Positions 26,874-37,919 of a stretch of DNA of 64,000 nt are shown here, piece by piece. The notes under the pieces are model-generated. The model made no database searches. It was not told the DNA's origin and saw only the letters and a program-made list of their open reading frames with translations. Source of the DNA: Vicinamibacterales bacterium (GTDB lineage: Bacteria; Acidobacteriota; Vicinamibacteria; Vicinamibacterales; UBA2999). Position 1 is the stretch's first letter. Each line of letters begins with the position of its first letter. The position numbers were made by a program, and so were the translations under genes. The stretch covers positions 62,001-126,000 of the forward strand of contig JBAZYO010000003.1 of NCBI GenBank assembly GCA_041659285.1, read 5' to 3'.

Positions 26874-28025
26874 TCAATCCTGCAACTCGCTTGTCACCCA
26901 CGCCTGCACCGCTTGCCATCCGGCCAGCCCCGGCTGCTGCGTGACCAGCGCCCACAACACCGCGCTGGTGTCGGCGAGCAACTGCCGCCGGTACTCACGC
27001 GGCAGTCCCTCGGTGGCGCGCCGCAGTTCCCGGAGCGCGCCGTCGGCATCACCGGTGGCGACCTGGCACAACGCCAGGCGCGAGGCCTGCACGGGGTTCT
27101 TCCCAGGGTCGCGAGCCTGGCCCTCAGCATAGGCCGAGAGTGCGGCCTGGAAGCGCCCCTGCAGAAACAGTGTATGCCCGAGATTGTAATGGCCAAAGGC
27201 CAGGTCCGGCGTGAGCTGGATGACCGTCCGGAACGCCGCCTCGGATTCCGCCAGGCGGCCGAGCTCGCGCCGCACGACGCCGACGTTGTTGAGGGCTTGC
27301 GGGTTCACCGGGTCCAGTGTCAGCGCGCGCTCGAAAGCCGCCAGCGCCTCGGCCGGCCGGTCCAGTTCGCCGAGCGTGGCGCCGAGGTTGGACCAGGCCG
27401 GGCCAAACCCGGGCAGGAGGTCCGCCGCCTGCTGAAACGCACCCGCGGCCTTCGGCATGTCGTCGAGGCGCAGCCAGAGCTTGCCGCGTTCATAGTGCGC
27501 GGCCGCCCATCGCGGCGCCAGCGCGATGGCGTCGTCGAGATCGCGTGCCGCGGCGTCGAGGTCATTCACTTCCATGCAGACGCTCGCGGTGGCGACCAGG
27601 GCGGGCGCCGTGCGGCCGTTGCCAAGGGCCTCAACACACAGCCGCAATCGTTCAGCGGCATCCGTGCTGCGAAAGGCCCGGGGCAACAGTGCCGTGGTGC
27701 CGTGGTGCTGGGGTGCTGGGGTGCTGACGAGCAGGAGCCAGGCGTCCGCATGCGTCGCGAACGCGGCCGACCATTCCTGCTCGAGGTACGCGCGTTGAGT
27801 CGTGACCAGTTGCGTGCCGCCGGCCTGGTGGTTGACGAAGGCCTCGTCGAACGCGTCGGCGCGCAGGAGGATCGGGCCCGCGGGCAACACGGGCGCCAGC
27901 GGATACCGGAACGGCCACTCCGCCGGCGGCGGCGCGGCGATGACGGCGCCGCCGGTGTGTTCCATCTGCCACGTCTCGATCCATTGGGCAGCCGCGATGG
28001 GCGACTCGGCGATCGCGATGGGCAC
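26874..28025 (-). CDS. TPR-repeat protein
   Basis: 383 residues. The N-terminal 125 residues are not recognised and contain a low-complexity peptide (STPAPQHHGTTALLP) coded by GGGGTGCTG direct repeats at about 27690-27725. Residues of about 130-345 are at least five to six tetratricopeptide repeats (for example AWSNLGATLGELDRPAEALAAFERALTLDP, ALNNVGVVRRELGRLAESEAAFRTVIQLTP). No signal peptide is evident. TPR domains bind other proteins; the partner is unknown. It follows the dihaem cytochrome gene in the same direction with a 52-base gap, so the two may be co-transcribed. Confidence 0.8.
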   Translation of the reverse strand: MPIAIAESPIAAAQWIETWQMEHTGGAVIAAPPPAEWPFRYPLAPVLPAGPILLRADAFDEAFVNHQAGGTQLVTTQRAYLEQEWSAAFATHADAWLLLVSTPAPQHHGTTALLPRAFRSTDAAERLRLCVEALGNGRTAPALVATASVCMEVNDLDAAARDLDDAIALAPRWAAAHYERGKLWLRLDDMPKAAGAFQQAADLLPGFGPAWSNLGATLGELDRPAEALAAFERALTLDPVNPQALNNVGVVRRELGRLAESEAAFRTVIQLTPDLAFGHYNLGHTLFLQGRFQAALSAYAEGQARDPGKNPVQASRLALCQVATGDADGALRELRRATEGLPREYRRQLLADTSAVLWALVTQQPGLAGWQAVQAWVTSELQD

Positions 28026-28044
28026 GAGTGATTAGACCATGCGC

Positions 28045-28086
28045 GGGGACAGACCCCTCGGCAACACTGACTCGGGGTCAGTCCCC
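28045..28086. repeat. Pair of GGGGAC/GTCCCC palindromes
   Basis: GGGGACAGACCCC (28045-28057) and GGGGTCAGTCCCC (28074-28086) flank 16 bases. The second supplies the TGA stop (28078-28080) of the cytochrome gene. A related pair lies after rplQ at 47849 and 47878. Confidence 0.7.
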
Positions 28087-28524
28087 GGGCGGCAGCTTCG
28101 GCGTCGTCTCGCCCTGGTGGCAGGTGTAGCAGGTGACCCGGCCGAGCACCGATTCGCCCGGCTTGGGCTTGTGGTCGGGGAAGAACTGGGTGTTGAGGGC
28201 CCTGGTCATCTCCAGCATGCGCCGCGCCGTGATCTTCTTCGGGTTGTCATCGCTGGCGAAGTTGCCCCGCACGTGACAGGTGCCGCAAGTCACGCCGAGG
28301 GCCTGGACCATGTAGTTCATTTCGTCCTGGAAAGCCGGGGCGAGCAACCCGGTCAGGACCTTGACGCCGGGGCTGTCCACGACGGCTGGGGTAGGTGCCT
28401 GGGCGAAAACGTGCGAGAATGAACCACTGCCGCCGAGAATTAGTGTGACAATGAGTGAAGTTGTAAGAAAGCTCGTGAGAAAGCTCGTGAGAAAGCCTGT
28501 GGGAAAAGCTGCCCGTTTGCGCAT
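28078..28524 (-). CDS. Small dihaem c-type cytochrome
   Basis: 148 residues with an unusual N-terminus: a signal-like stretch with the peptide FLTS repeated (FLTSFLTSFLTT), coded by a 12-base tandem repeat at 28466-28501, then a hydrophobic segment and a cleavage-like FAQA. Two haem-binding motifs are present: CGTCH near residue 80 and CYTCH near 134. The surrounding text (MNYMVQALGVTCGTCHVRGNF, NPKKITARRMLEMTRALN) fits a family of small cytochromes related to the photosynthetic reaction-centre cytochrome subunit, common in Acidobacteriota and probably periplasmic electron carriers. The electron partner is unknown. Confidence 0.82.
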   Translation of the reverse strand: MRKRAAFPTGFLTSFLTSFLTTSLIVTLILGGSGSFSHVFAQAPTPAVVDSPGVKVLTGLLAPAFQDEMNYMVQALGVTCGTCHVRGNFASDDNPKKITARRMLEMTRALNTQFFPDHKPKPGESVLGRVTCYTCHQGETTPKLPPGD

Positions 28525-28573
28525 GGCGCATTATAGGGTGGCGGCTCGCAGAAAGTAGCCGGCAGCGTGCGGC

Positions 28574-28603
28574 TTGCGTGTTTTTTGCAGGTCGTGCTAT
28601 ATT
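28574..28603 (+). promoter_or_regulatory. Possible promoter of the rpsL (str) operon
   Basis: TTGCGT (28574-28579) and TATATT (28598-28603) are separated by 18 bases, a fair match to a housekeeping promoter. It would give a leader of over 300 bases before rpsL. Confidence 0.45.
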
Positions 28604-28924
28604 CGTCAGGTTCTCGTGAGGCTAGGACACCCTATCTAGTCTCAACCGCATCGTGACGCGTCTGCGCGGAGCCCCCGAGGGGGAGCCGCAAAGAGCTTGA
28701 GCTTGCTAAAAGCCGAGCGAAATAGCGTCCGCCGATGCCGAAAACACCATTAGTAGGGTTTTACCGCGCGAGGTGCCAAGCCGCCATATGGTGGGCTTTC
28801 AGGCCTCGGGCACCACAACCGCCCGCGAGGGAGGTGGTGGGACGTTTTTTCTCGTTAGTTGCGCCGCGCCTGTGGCGATGAACCTTTGGGGTTTGTCGAG
28901 GGCCTGCGGCGCGGTGGAGTGCTC
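28604..28924 (+). promoter_or_regulatory. Long structured leader of rpsL with a possible attenuator
   Basis: No gene is seen in this stretch. It can fold into several hairpins. GCGG-AG-CCCC / GGGG-AG-CCGC lies at 28666-28689. GGTGCC (28772-28777) pairs with GGCACC (28809-28814), enclosing AAGCC / GGCTT. A third stem (about 28811-28840; CACCAC pairs with GTGGTG) stands four to five bases before a run of six T (28845-28850), resembling an intrinsic terminator about 75 bases before rpsL. The second and third stems share bases, so they may be alternatives, as in ribosomal-protein attenuators. No known leader family is recognised. Confidence 0.45.
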
Positions 28925-29299
28925 GTGCCGACGATTAGTCAGCTGGTCCGCAAGGGACGCGAGAAGGTCGAGTGGAAGACGAAGAGCCCGGCGCTGCAGA
29001 ACAGCCCGCAGAAGCGCGGCGTCTGTGTGCGCGTCTTCACGCAGACCCCGAAGAAGCCGAACTCGGCGCTTCGCAAGGTGGCGCGTGTCCGCCTGACCAA
29101 CAAGATCGAGGTCACGACCTACATCCCGGGTGTCGGCCATAACCTCCAGGAGCACTCGCTGGTGCTGATCCGCGGCGGCCGCGTCAAGGACCTGCCGGGC
29201 GTTCGTTATCACGTGGTGCGCGGCACCCTCGACGCCGTTGGCGTGCAGGGCCGCAAGCAGGGTCGTTCGAAGTACGGCGCCAAGCGCCCGAAGTCGTAA
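28925..29299 (+). CDS. rpsL: 30S ribosomal protein S12
   Basis: 124 residues, normal length. GTG 28925 is chosen as start because [11 protein letters not shown] is the conserved N-terminus and a GGAG lies five bases upstream; the upstream open frame is leader. The decoding-site segments [17 protein letters not shown] and [11 protein letters not shown] carry the usual lysines of streptomycin-sensitive strains. The 3' end is the conserved basic [10 protein letters not shown]. First gene of the str cluster; unusually not next to rpoC. Confidence 0.98.
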   Translation: MPTISQLVRKGREKVEWKTKSPALQNSPQKRGVCVRVFTQTPKKPNSALRKVARVRLTNKIEVTTYIPGVGHNLQEHSLVLIRGGRVKDLPGVRYHVVRGTLDAVGVQGRKQGRSKYGAKRPKS

Positions 29300-29336
29300 C
29301 GCCGATTACGCAGATTTCACAGACAAGAGCCTATCC

Positions 29337-29810
29337 ATGCCGCGCAGACGAGTAATCGCGAAACGTGAACTGTTGCCGGACGCCCTTTACGGGAGCCCGC
29401 TGGTTACCAAGTTCATCAACACGATCATGAGCGAGGGCAAGCGTTCGACCGCCGAGCGCATCCTCTATCAGAGCTTCGACCTGATCAAGGAACGCTCGGG
29501 CGACGACCCGCTCAAGGTGTTCAAGAAGGCCGTTGACAACGTCAAGCCGTCGCTCGAAGTGAAGTCGCGCCGCGTCGGCGGCTCGAACTACCAGGTGCCG
29601 ATCGAGGTCAACCCGAACCGCCGCCTGTCGTTGAGCATCCGCTGGCTGGTCGGCTTCGCCCGCTCGCGCGGCGACGGCAAGACGATGCAGGAAAAGCTGG
29701 CCAACGAGCTGCTCGACGCCGCCAACCTGCGGGGCGGTGCCGTCAAGAAGCGCGAAGACACGCACCGCATGGCCGAGGCGAACAAGGCGTTCGCGCACTA
29801 TCGCTGGTAG
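29337..29810 (+). CDS. rpsG: 30S ribosomal protein S7
   Basis: 157 residues, starting [15 protein letters not shown]. It binds the 3' domain of 16S rRNA and nucleates head assembly; in other bacteria it is also the str-operon repressor. ATG 29337 is chosen because the upstream in-frame text is a repeat-like spacer (GCCGATTACGCAGATTTCAC at 29301-29320) rather than protein. The Shine-Dalgarno site is weak. The motif [15 protein letters not shown] and the C-terminal [12 protein letters not shown] are as expected. Confidence 0.98.
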   Translation: MPRRRVIAKRELLPDALYGSPLVTKFINTIMSEGKRSTAERILYQSFDLIKERSGDDPLKVFKKAVDNVKPSLEVKSRRVGGSNYQVPIEVNPNRRLSLSIRWLVGFARSRGDGKTMQEKLANELLDAANLRGGAVKKREDTHRMAEANKAFAHYRW

Positions 29811-29858
29811 CGCCGGCGCTGCTGAACATTTTTTGAACCTGGAACGCTGACCTAAATC

Positions 29859-31967
<2,109 letters not shown>

Positions 31968-32029
31968 GCCGCAGAGTAGACAGCCGCAGATTAGACGCCG
32001 ATTAAGACCTGAGAAGCTGAGAGCTAAAT

Positions 32030-32359
32030 ATGCTGGGCGACAAGATTCGAATTCGACTGAAGGCCTACGACGCGCGCGTGCTCGACCAGAGCACGGGCGA
32101 GATCGTGGAAACGGCCAAGCGCACCGGCGCGCGGCTGGCGGGTCCCATTCCGCTGCCGACCGAAATCAACAAGTGGACGGTGCTCCGTTCGCCGCACGTG
32201 GACAAGAAGTCGCGCGAGCAGTTCGAAGTGCGAACGCACAAGCGCCTGATCGATATCTTCGAGCCGACGCCGCAGACGGTCGATGCCCTCATGAAGCTGG
32301 ATCTCCCGGCGGGCGTCGACGTCGAAATCAAGGCGTTCGGCAAGGAACACGGAAAGTAG
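32030..32359 (+). CDS. rpsJ: 30S ribosomal protein S10
   Basis: 109 residues against a usual 102-105, with a small N-terminal start [14 protein letters not shown]. The conserved [27 protein letters not shown] loop region is present. S10 binds the 30S head and, with NusB, takes part in antitermination. It opens the S10 cluster, separated from fusA by 62 bases that contain GCAGATTAGACGCCGATTA-type short repeats and no gene. Confidence 0.98.
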   Translation: MLGDKIRIRLKAYDARVLDQSTGEIVETAKRTGARLAGPIPLPTEINKWTVLRSPHVDKKSREQFEVRTHKRLIDIFEPTPQTVDALMKLDLPAGVDVEIKAFGKEHGK

Positions 32360-32366
32360 GATCGCG

Positions 32367-33053
32367 ATGGTCACCGGAATCATCGGCAAGAAAGTCGGGA
32401 TGACGCAGCTGTTCCTCGAGGACGGCACGCTCGAACCCGCCACCGTCATCCAGGCCGGCCCCTGCATCGTCGTGCAGAGCAAGTCGGAGCAGACCGACGG
32501 CTACGACGCCGTGCAGATCGGCCTGGTCGAGGCCAAGCCCATCCGCAACGCCAACAAGGCGCTGACGGGTCAGCACAAGAAGGCCAACGTGCCGCCGACG
32601 CGCGTGCAGCGCGAGGTCAAGATCGCCAAGGGCGCCGAGGCGCCGAAGCCCGGCGACCAGGTGCTGGTCTCGATCTTCAACCAGGGCGAGCGCGTTGACG
32701 TGATTGGCACCAGCAAGGGCCATGGCTTCCAGGGCGTGGTGAAGCGTCACCACTTCCGCGGCGGCGATGCCAGCCACGGCTCGATGTTCCATCGCGCCCC
32801 TGGCTCGATTGGCGCCTCGTCGTATCCGTCACGCGTCATGCCCGGCATGCGCGCGCACGGGCACATGGGCGTGGACCGCGTCACGGTCCGCAACCTCAAG
32901 GTGCTCAAGATTGACTCGGAAAACCATCTGCTGCTGGTCAAGGGCGCGATTCCCGGCGCCAACGGCGGCTACGTGGTGATTCGCAAGGCCGTGGCGGCGA
33001 AGCCCGAGCCGCAGCCCCAGCTGCAGGAAAAGCCCAAGAAGGGCAAGAAGTAG
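32367..33053 (+). CDS. rplC: 50S ribosomal protein L3
   Basis: 228 residues. N-terminus [15 protein letters not shown] and the central [30 protein letters not shown] segment, which reaches toward the peptidyl-transferase centre, are clear. A Lys/Pro/Gln-rich tail of about 20 residues extends past the usual end. An early 23S rRNA assembly protein. It lies seven bases after rpsJ. Confidence 0.98.
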   Translation: MVTGIIGKKVGMTQLFLEDGTLEPATVIQAGPCIVVQSKSEQTDGYDAVQIGLVEAKPIRNANKALTGQHKKANVPPTRVQREVKIAKGAEAPKPGDQVLVSIFNQGERVDVIGTSKGHGFQGVVKRHHFRGGDASHGSMFHRAPGSIGASSYPSRVMPGMRAHGHMGVDRVTVRNLKVLKIDSENHLLLVKGAIPGANGGYVVIRKAVAAKPEPQPQLQEKPKKGKK

Positions 33054-33059
33054 GACGCC

Positions 33060-33683
33060 ATGACTATCGATGTCGTGAACGCGGAAAACAAGAAGGTCGG
33101 CTCCGTCACCCTCAGCGACGAGGTGTTCGGCGGGCGCGTCAAGACCGACCTCATCCACGAGTCGGTGGTGCGGCTCAACGCGGCCGAGCGCCGCGGCACG
33201 CAGGCCACCAAGACGCGCGCCATGGTCAGCGGCAGCGGCAAGAAGCCCTGGCGCCAGAAGGGCACCGGCCGCGCCCGGGTCGGCGAAATCCGCAACCCGC
33301 TGTGGCGTGGCGGCGGCACTGTGTTCGGCCCCCAGCCGCGCAGCTACGAATACCAGCTGCCGAAGAAGGTCGAGAAGGGCGCGCTGCGCGCGGCCCTGAT
33401 GGAGAAGCTGCAGTCCGGCTCCGTGATCATCGTTGACGCGCTGACCGCGTCGGACGTCAAGACCAAGGCCGCGGCCGGCGTGCTCAGGTCGATTGGCGTC
33501 ACCGGCAAGGCGCTGCTGATTGACGCCCGGCTCGACGACAAGTTCGCGATGTCGGTGCGCAACCTCGCCCGCGTCACGCTGGTGCAGAGCAACCAGGTCA
33601 CCGCCCGCGACGTGGCCAACACCCGCCAGGTCGTGGTCACCACCGCGGCGATGGAAAAGCTGGAGGCGGCGCTCACCGCGTAA
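33060..33683 (+). CDS. rplD: 50S ribosomal protein L4
   Basis: 207 residues, usual length. The loop that lines the exit tunnel is recognisable (KTRAMVSGSGKKPWRQKGTG, GTVFGPQPRSY). In other bacteria L4 also represses its own operon; whether it does so here cannot be read from the sequence. Six bases separate it from rplC. Confidence 0.98.
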   Translation: MTIDVVNAENKKVGSVTLSDEVFGGRVKTDLIHESVVRLNAAERRGTQATKTRAMVSGSGKKPWRQKGTGRARVGEIRNPLWRGGGTVFGPQPRSYEYQLPKKVEKGALRAALMEKLQSGSVIIVDALTASDVKTKAAAGVLRSIGVTGKALLIDARLDDKFAMSVRNLARVTLVQSNQVTARDVANTRQVVVTTAAMEKLEAALTA

Positions 33684-33685
33684 TC

Positions 33686-33976
33686 ATGAAACTTACCGAA
33701 GTCATCCGCCGTCCGCTCGTTACCGAAAAGACCACGTTGCTTCGTGACGATGGCAAGACCATCGTCTTCGAAGTGGCCAAGGACGCGAACAAGATCGACG
33801 TCCGGCGCGCCATCGAGAAGCTGCTGGGAACCAAGGTGGCCGCTGTCCGCACCTCGATCACCCGCGGCAAGCTGAAGCGCCAGGGCCGTTTTGTTGGCCG
33901 CCGTTCCGACTGGAAGAAGGCATACGTCACGCTGCGCGCGGGCGAAAAGATGCCGGACTTCCTCGAAGGCGCATAA
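33686..33976 (+). CDS. rplW: 50S ribosomal protein L23
   Basis: 96 residues, with [12 protein letters not shown] at the start and the RNA-binding loop [20 protein letters not shown]. It sits at the tunnel exit and is a docking point for trigger factor and SRP. The start lies two bases after the rplD stop. Confidence 0.98.
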   Translation: MKLTEVIRRPLVTEKTTLLRDDGKTIVFEVAKDANKIDVRRAIEKLLGTKVAAVRTSITRGKLKRQGRFVGRRSDWKKAYVTLRAGEKMPDFLEGA

Positions 33977-33986
33977 GAGGACGATC

Positions 33987-34811
33987 ATGCCGATCCGTAA
34001 ATACAAGCCGACTACGCCGGGCCGCCGCCAGATGACGGTGCTGGTGTTCGACGAAATCACGACCGACAAGCCGCACGGCCCGCTCACGGAGAACCTGCAC
34101 ACCTCCGGCGGCCGCAACAGCACGGGCGAGCAGACGATCTGGTGGCGCGGTGGCGGCCACAAGCGTCTCTATCGCATCATCGACTTCAAGCGCGACAAGG
34201 CCGGCATTCCCGGCAAGGTCGCGACCATCGAGTACGACCCGAACCGCTCGGCGCGCATCGCGCTGATCAACTACGCCGACGGTGAGAAGCGCTACATCCT
34301 GCAGCCGGTCGGGCTGAAGGTGGGTGACGCGATCATCTCGGGCGAGAGCGTCGACATCCTGACCGGCAATTGCCTGCCGCTCAAGAACATCCCCCAGGGC
34401 ACGATGGTCCACAACGTGGAGCTGAAGCCCGGCAAGGGTGGCCAGATGGCGCGCAGCGCCGGGGCGAGCGTGCAGGTGGTGGCCAAGGAAGGCGACTACG
34501 TCTCCGTGAAGATGCCCTCGGGCGAAATCCGGAAGATCTACCAGGACTGCCTCGCCACCATCGGCCAGGTCGGCAACATCGACCACGAGAACGTCTCGAT
34601 CGGCAAGGCCGGCCGCAGCCGCTGGATGGGCAAGCGTCCGCACGTGCGTGGTGTCGCCATGAACCCGGTCGATCACCCGCTCGGTGGCGGTGAAGGCAAG
34701 ACCTCGGGCGGCCGCCATCCGGTGACGCCGTGGGGCGTGCCGACCAAGGGTTACAAGACGCGCCGGCCGCAGCCGAGCGACAAGTTCATCGTTCAACGCC
34801 GAAGCAAATAA
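33987..34811 (+). CDS. rplB: 50S ribosomal protein L2
   Basis: 274 residues. ATG 33987 is chosen because [13 protein letters not shown] is the conserved start and AGAGGA precedes it. Conserved features: [24 protein letters not shown] segment near 34570-34620, and the C-terminal [18 protein letters not shown], whose His is important for peptidyl transferase structure. Confidence 0.98.
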   Translation: MPIRKYKPTTPGRRQMTVLVFDEITTDKPHGPLTENLHTSGGRNSTGEQTIWWRGGGHKRLYRIIDFKRDKAGIPGKVATIEYDPNRSARIALINYADGEKRYILQPVGLKVGDAIISGESVDILTGNCLPLKNIPQGTMVHNVELKPGKGGQMARSAGASVQVVAKEGDYVSVKMPSGEIRKIYQDCLATIGQVGNIDHENVSIGKAGRSRWMGKRPHVRGVAMNPVDHPLGGGEGKTSGGRHPVTPWGVPTKGYKTRRPQPSDKFIVQRRSK

Positions 34812-34814
34812 TTT

Positions 34815-35135
34815 ATGAGCCGCTCACTCAAAAAAGGCCCGTTCGTCGACACGCACCTCCTCGAAAAGGTCGAGGCGATGAACCGCGCCAGCGAAAAGAA
34901 GGTCGTCAAGACCTGGTCGCGCCGTTCGACGGTGATCCCCGAAATGGTGGGACACACGCTGGCGGTGCATAACGGCAAGAAGTTCGTGCCGGTGTATCTC
35001 ACTGAGAACATGGTGGGCCACAAGCTCGGAGAGTTCTCGCCGACGCGGCAGTTCAAGGGCCACTCGGCCCGTTCCGACAAGTCGTCGGCGCCGGCTCCGG
35101 GCGGCGCGCCGTCGGCTCCGGCAGGGAAGGGCTAA
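34815..35135 (+). CDS. rpsS: 30S ribosomal protein S19 with a C-terminal extension
   Basis: 106 residues against a usual 90-95. [19 protein letters not shown] and the [15 protein letters not shown] end of the normal protein are present; an Ala/Pro/Gly-rich tail of about 17 residues follows. It forms a head complex with S13. Three bases separate it from rplB. Confidence 0.98.
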   Translation: MSRSLKKGPFVDTHLLEKVEAMNRASEKKVVKTWSRRSTVIPEMVGHTLAVHNGKKFVPVYLTENMVGHKLGEFSPTRQFKGHSARSDKSSAPAPGGAPSAPAGKG

Positions 35136-35138
35136 GCC

Positions 35139-35585
35139 ATGGTTCGCGCAGAGGCCACAGCCAAGTACATCCGCACCTCGGCCCAGAAGGCCGGGTTGGT
35201 GCTCGATTTGATCCGCGGCAAGGACGTGAACCAGGCGCTGTCGGCGCTGCAGTTCAGCCGCAAGTCGGTGGCCCGCGACGTCGCCAAGGTGCTGCGTTCG
35301 GCGGTTGCCAACGCGCAGCAGCAGGACGCCTTCGGCGGCGACGTGGCGCGGCTGTTCGTGTCGAAGTGCTGCGCCAACAACGGCCCCTCGCAGAAGCGCG
35401 TGCGCCCCGCCCCGATGGGCCGGGCGTTCCGCATCGTGAAGCGGACCACGCACCTCACTGTGGAAGTGACGGAGCGGGCGCAGGTTATCAAGGCGGTGGG
35501 CGCCGAGGGCTCGTCGGCCAAGCCGGCGAAGTCAACAGCGTCACAGTCAAAGCGCGGCCGGGCCACGTCGCCCGCGTCGGCATAG
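35139..35585 (+). CDS. rplV: 50S ribosomal protein L22 with a C-terminal extension
   Basis: 148 residues against about 110. The core is conserved: ATAKYIRTSAQKAGLVLDLIRGK and the tunnel hairpin tip KRVRPAPMGRAFRIVKRTTHL. After residue 118 comes a Ser/Ala/Lys/Thr-rich tail of about 30 residues. L22 lines the exit tunnel; changes in its hairpin give macrolide resistance in other species, but the hairpin looks normal here. Confidence 0.97.
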   Translation: MVRAEATAKYIRTSAQKAGLVLDLIRGKDVNQALSALQFSRKSVARDVAKVLRSAVANAQQQDAFGGDVARLFVSKCCANNGPSQKRVRPAPMGRAFRIVKRTTHLTVEVTERAQVIKAVGAEGSSAKPAKSTASQSKRGRATSPASA

Positions 35586-35600
35586 TCAGAGGGGATCGCA

Positions 35601-36341
35601 GTGGGCCAGAAAGTTCACCCTTACGGGTTCCGCATCGGGTTCAACAAGACCTGGAAGTCGCGTTGGTTCGCGACCAAGGACTACGCCAACCTCCTGCATG
35701 AGGACCTGGCGCTGAAAAAGGACCTCAAGAAGCGGTTTCAGCATGCCGGTGTCGCGATGATCGAAATCGAGCGCGCCGCCCGCAACCTGAAGATCAACAT
35801 CCACACCTCGCGCCCCGGCATCATCATCGGGCGCAAGGGGCAGGAAGTCGACAAGCTGAAGCAGGAGATCCAGAAGCGGACCAACCGCGAGGTCTTCATC
35901 AACATCCAGGAGATCCAGAAGCCGGAACTGGATGCGCAGCTGGTCAGCGAGTCGGTGGCGATGCAGCTCGAGAAGCGGGTCGCGTTCCGCCGGGCGATGC
36001 GCAAGGCCGTCGAGTCGGCGCTCCGCTTCGGCGCCCGCGGCATCAAGGTGCGCGTGTCGGGCCGCCTGAACGGCGCCGAGATCGCGCGCTCGGAATGGTA
36101 CCTGCACGGCCAGTTGCCGCTGCAGACGCTGCGCGCCGACATCGACTACGGTTTCGCGGAAGCCCACACCACCTACGGCCAGATTGGCGTCAAGGTGTGG
36201 CTCTACAAGGGTGAGCGGCTGACGCCGCGCACCGCCCGTGAAGAAGAATTTGGCACCGGCGGCGGCGGCCGCGACCGTGACCGCGATCGCGATCGCGGTC
36301 CCCGTCGTCCGGCTGGTGATCGTCCCGGGGCGCGAGGCTAA
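35601..36341 (+). CDS. rpsC: 30S ribosomal protein S3
   Basis: 246 residues from GTG 35601 ([12 protein letters not shown]). The KH domain shows [17 protein letters not shown]. The C-terminal domain ends in [11 protein letters not shown] Gly- then Arg/Asp-rich tail ([10 protein letters not shown]) follows, coded by GACCGTGACCGCGATCGCG repeats near 36275-36300. S3 is part of the mRNA entry channel. It overlaps nothing; rplP follows after five bases. Confidence 0.97.
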   Translation: MGQKVHPYGFRIGFNKTWKSRWFATKDYANLLHEDLALKKDLKKRFQHAGVAMIEIERAARNLKINIHTSRPGIIIGRKGQEVDKLKQEIQKRTNREVFINIQEIQKPELDAQLVSESVAMQLEKRVAFRRAMRKAVESALRFGARGIKVRVSGRLNGAEIARSEWYLHGQLPLQTLRADIDYGFAEAHTTYGQIGVKVWLYKGERLTPRTAREEEFGTGGGGRDRDRDRDRGPRRPAGDRPGARG

Positions 36342-36346
36342 CCACC

Positions 36347-36772
36347 ATGTTGATGCCGAAGAAGGTTAAGTACCGCAAGCAGCAGCGCGGCCGCATGCGC
36401 GGCAAGGCGTGGCGCGGGTCGGACGTGTCGTTCGGCGACTTCGGGCTCAAGGCCCTGGAGCCGTGCTGGCTGACCGACCGCCAGATCGAGGCGGCCCGGA
36501 TCGCGATGACCCGGTTCGTCAAGCGCGGCGGCAAGGTGTGGGTGCGGGTGTTCCCCGACAAGCCGATCACCAAGAAGCCGCAGGAAACCCGAATGGGTAA
36601 GGGCAAGGGCGCGCCCGAGGGCTGGGTCTGCGTGGTCAAGCCGGGGCGGATCCTGTTCGAGATGAACGGCGTGCCGGCGGCGGAAGCCCGCCGCGCGTTC
36701 GAGCTGGCGTCGGCGAAGCTGCCCATCAAGGTCCGCTTTGCCACCCGCTTTGCCGAGGAGACGGTGTCATGA
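36347..36772 (+). CDS. rplP: 50S ribosomal protein L16
   Basis: 141 residues (139 if ATG 36353 is used). [22 protein letters not shown] and the [18 protein letters not shown] loop are conserved. L16 sits close to the A-site tRNA elbow. Its stop overlaps the start of rpmC by ATGA. Confidence 0.98.
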   Translation: MLMPKKVKYRKQQRGRMRGKAWRGSDVSFGDFGLKALEPCWLTDRQIEAARIAMTRFVKRGGKVWVRVFPDKPITKKPQETRMGKGKGAPEGWVCVVKPGRILFEMNGVPAAEARRAFELASAKLPIKVRFATRFAEETVS

Positions 36773-36957
36773 AGGCCGCTGAATTGAGAGACATGGACGT
36801 CGAGACCCTGCAGGCGAAGACGCAGGAAATCGACGATCAGCTGTTCCGGATGCGGATCCAGAAGTCGATGGGCCAGTTGGAGGCCCCCGGGAAGATAAAG
36901 ACCGTGCGCCGCGAGCGCGCGCGCATCCTCACGGTTCTGAAAGAGAAGGCGAAATAG
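36769..36957 (+). CDS. rpmC: 50S ribosomal protein L29
   Basis: 62 residues, two helices: [17 protein letters not shown] and [19 protein letters not shown], then the basic [14 protein letters not shown]. Located at the tunnel exit next to L23. The start overlaps the rplP stop. Confidence 0.97.
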   Translation: MKAAELRDMDVETLQAKTQEIDDQLFRMRIQKSMGQLEAPGKIKTVRRERARILTVLKEKAK

Positions 36958-36959
36958 CC

Positions 36960-37214
36960 ATGGCGGGCAAAGCGGAAGTCCAGGGCGTGGTGGTCAGCGA
37001 CAAGATGCAGAAGAGCGTCATTGTCGCCACCGAGCGGCGCGTGCAGCACGGCCTTTACGGCAAGATGCAGAAGCGCACCTCGCGGTTCGTCGCCCACGAT
37101 GAGAACAACGAAGCGAAGCTCGGCGACACCGTCGTGATCGCCGAGTCGCGGCCGCTCAGCAAGCGCAAGCGCTGGGCCCTGGTGCGCGTCGTCGAGAAGG
37201 CCACGCAGGTTTAG
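36960..37214 (+). CDS. rpsQ: 30S ribosomal protein S17
   Basis: 84 residues; an OB-fold protein. [22 protein letters not shown] and [21 protein letters not shown] are the family motifs. It binds the 5' domain of 16S rRNA. It lies two bases after rpmC. Confidence 0.98.
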   Translation: MAGKAEVQGVVVSDKMQKSVIVATERRVQHGLYGKMQKRTSRFVAHDENNEAKLGDTVVIAESRPLSKRKRWALVRVVEKATQV

Positions 37215-37222
37215 GAGACGCC

Positions 37223-37591
37223 ATGATCCAGATGCGATCGATCCTCGACGTCGCCGACAATTCCGGCGCGCGCAAGATCTCGGTGATCAACCCGATCGGC
37301 GGGTCGACCGGGCGGTATGCCTATCTCGGCGACATCGTCACGGCCAACGTGAAGGAAGCCGCCCCGGAAGGCACCGTCAAGAAGGGGCAAGTCGTCAAGG
37401 CGGTGGTGGTCCGCGTGCGCAAGGAACAGCGCCGCAAGGACGGCAGCTACATCCGCTTCGACCGCAACGCGGCGGTGCTGATCAACGATGCGGGCGAGCC
37501 GATTGGCACCCGCGTGTTCGGGCCGGTGGCCCGCGAACTGCGCGAGCGCCGGTTCATGAAGATCGTCTCGCTCGCGCCCGAGGTGCTGTAA
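37223..37591 (+). CDS. rplN: 50S ribosomal protein L14
   Basis: 122 residues, the usual length. [19 protein letters not shown] at the start and [30 protein letters not shown] in the C-terminal half are highly conserved. It forms an intersubunit bridge and binds the silencing factor RsfS. Confidence 0.98.
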   Translation: MIQMRSILDVADNSGARKISVINPIGGSTGRYAYLGDIVTANVKEAAPEGTVKKGQVVKAVVVRVRKEQRRKDGSYIRFDRNAAVLINDAGEPIGTRVFGPVARELRERRFMKIVSLAPEVL

Positions 37592-37595
37592 CACC

Positions 37596-37919
37596 ATGGC
37601 AATGTCGATTCGTAAAAACGACCAGGTCGTCGTCCGCGCCGGCAAGGACCGCGGCAAGCGCGGCCGCGTCCTCACCGTGCTGCCCGAGAAGGGCCGCGTC
37701 ATCGTCGAGGGCGTCAACATGATCAAGCGGCACACGCGCCCCAACCCGCAGAAGAACATCAAGGGCGGGATCGTCGAGCGCGAGGCCGCCATCCATGCCA
37801 GCAACGTGATGCTGGTGGATCCGGATACCAACGAGGCGACGCGCATCGGCAGCAAGACGCTGCCCGACGGCACGCGCGTGCGGATCGGCCGCAAGAGCGG
37901 CGCGGTGGTGGACAAATGA
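37596..37919 (+). CDS. rplX: 50S ribosomal protein L24
   Basis: 107 residues. The KOW motif is clear at the start ([21 protein letters not shown]), followed by [13 protein letters not shown]. An assembly initiator for 23S rRNA. The stop overlaps the rplE start by ATGA. Confidence 0.98.
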   Translation: MAMSIRKNDQVVVRAGKDRGKRGRVLTVLPEKGRVIVEGVNMIKRHTRPNPQKNIKGGIVEREAAIHASNVMLVDPDTNEATRIGSKTLPDGTRVRIGRKSGAVVDK

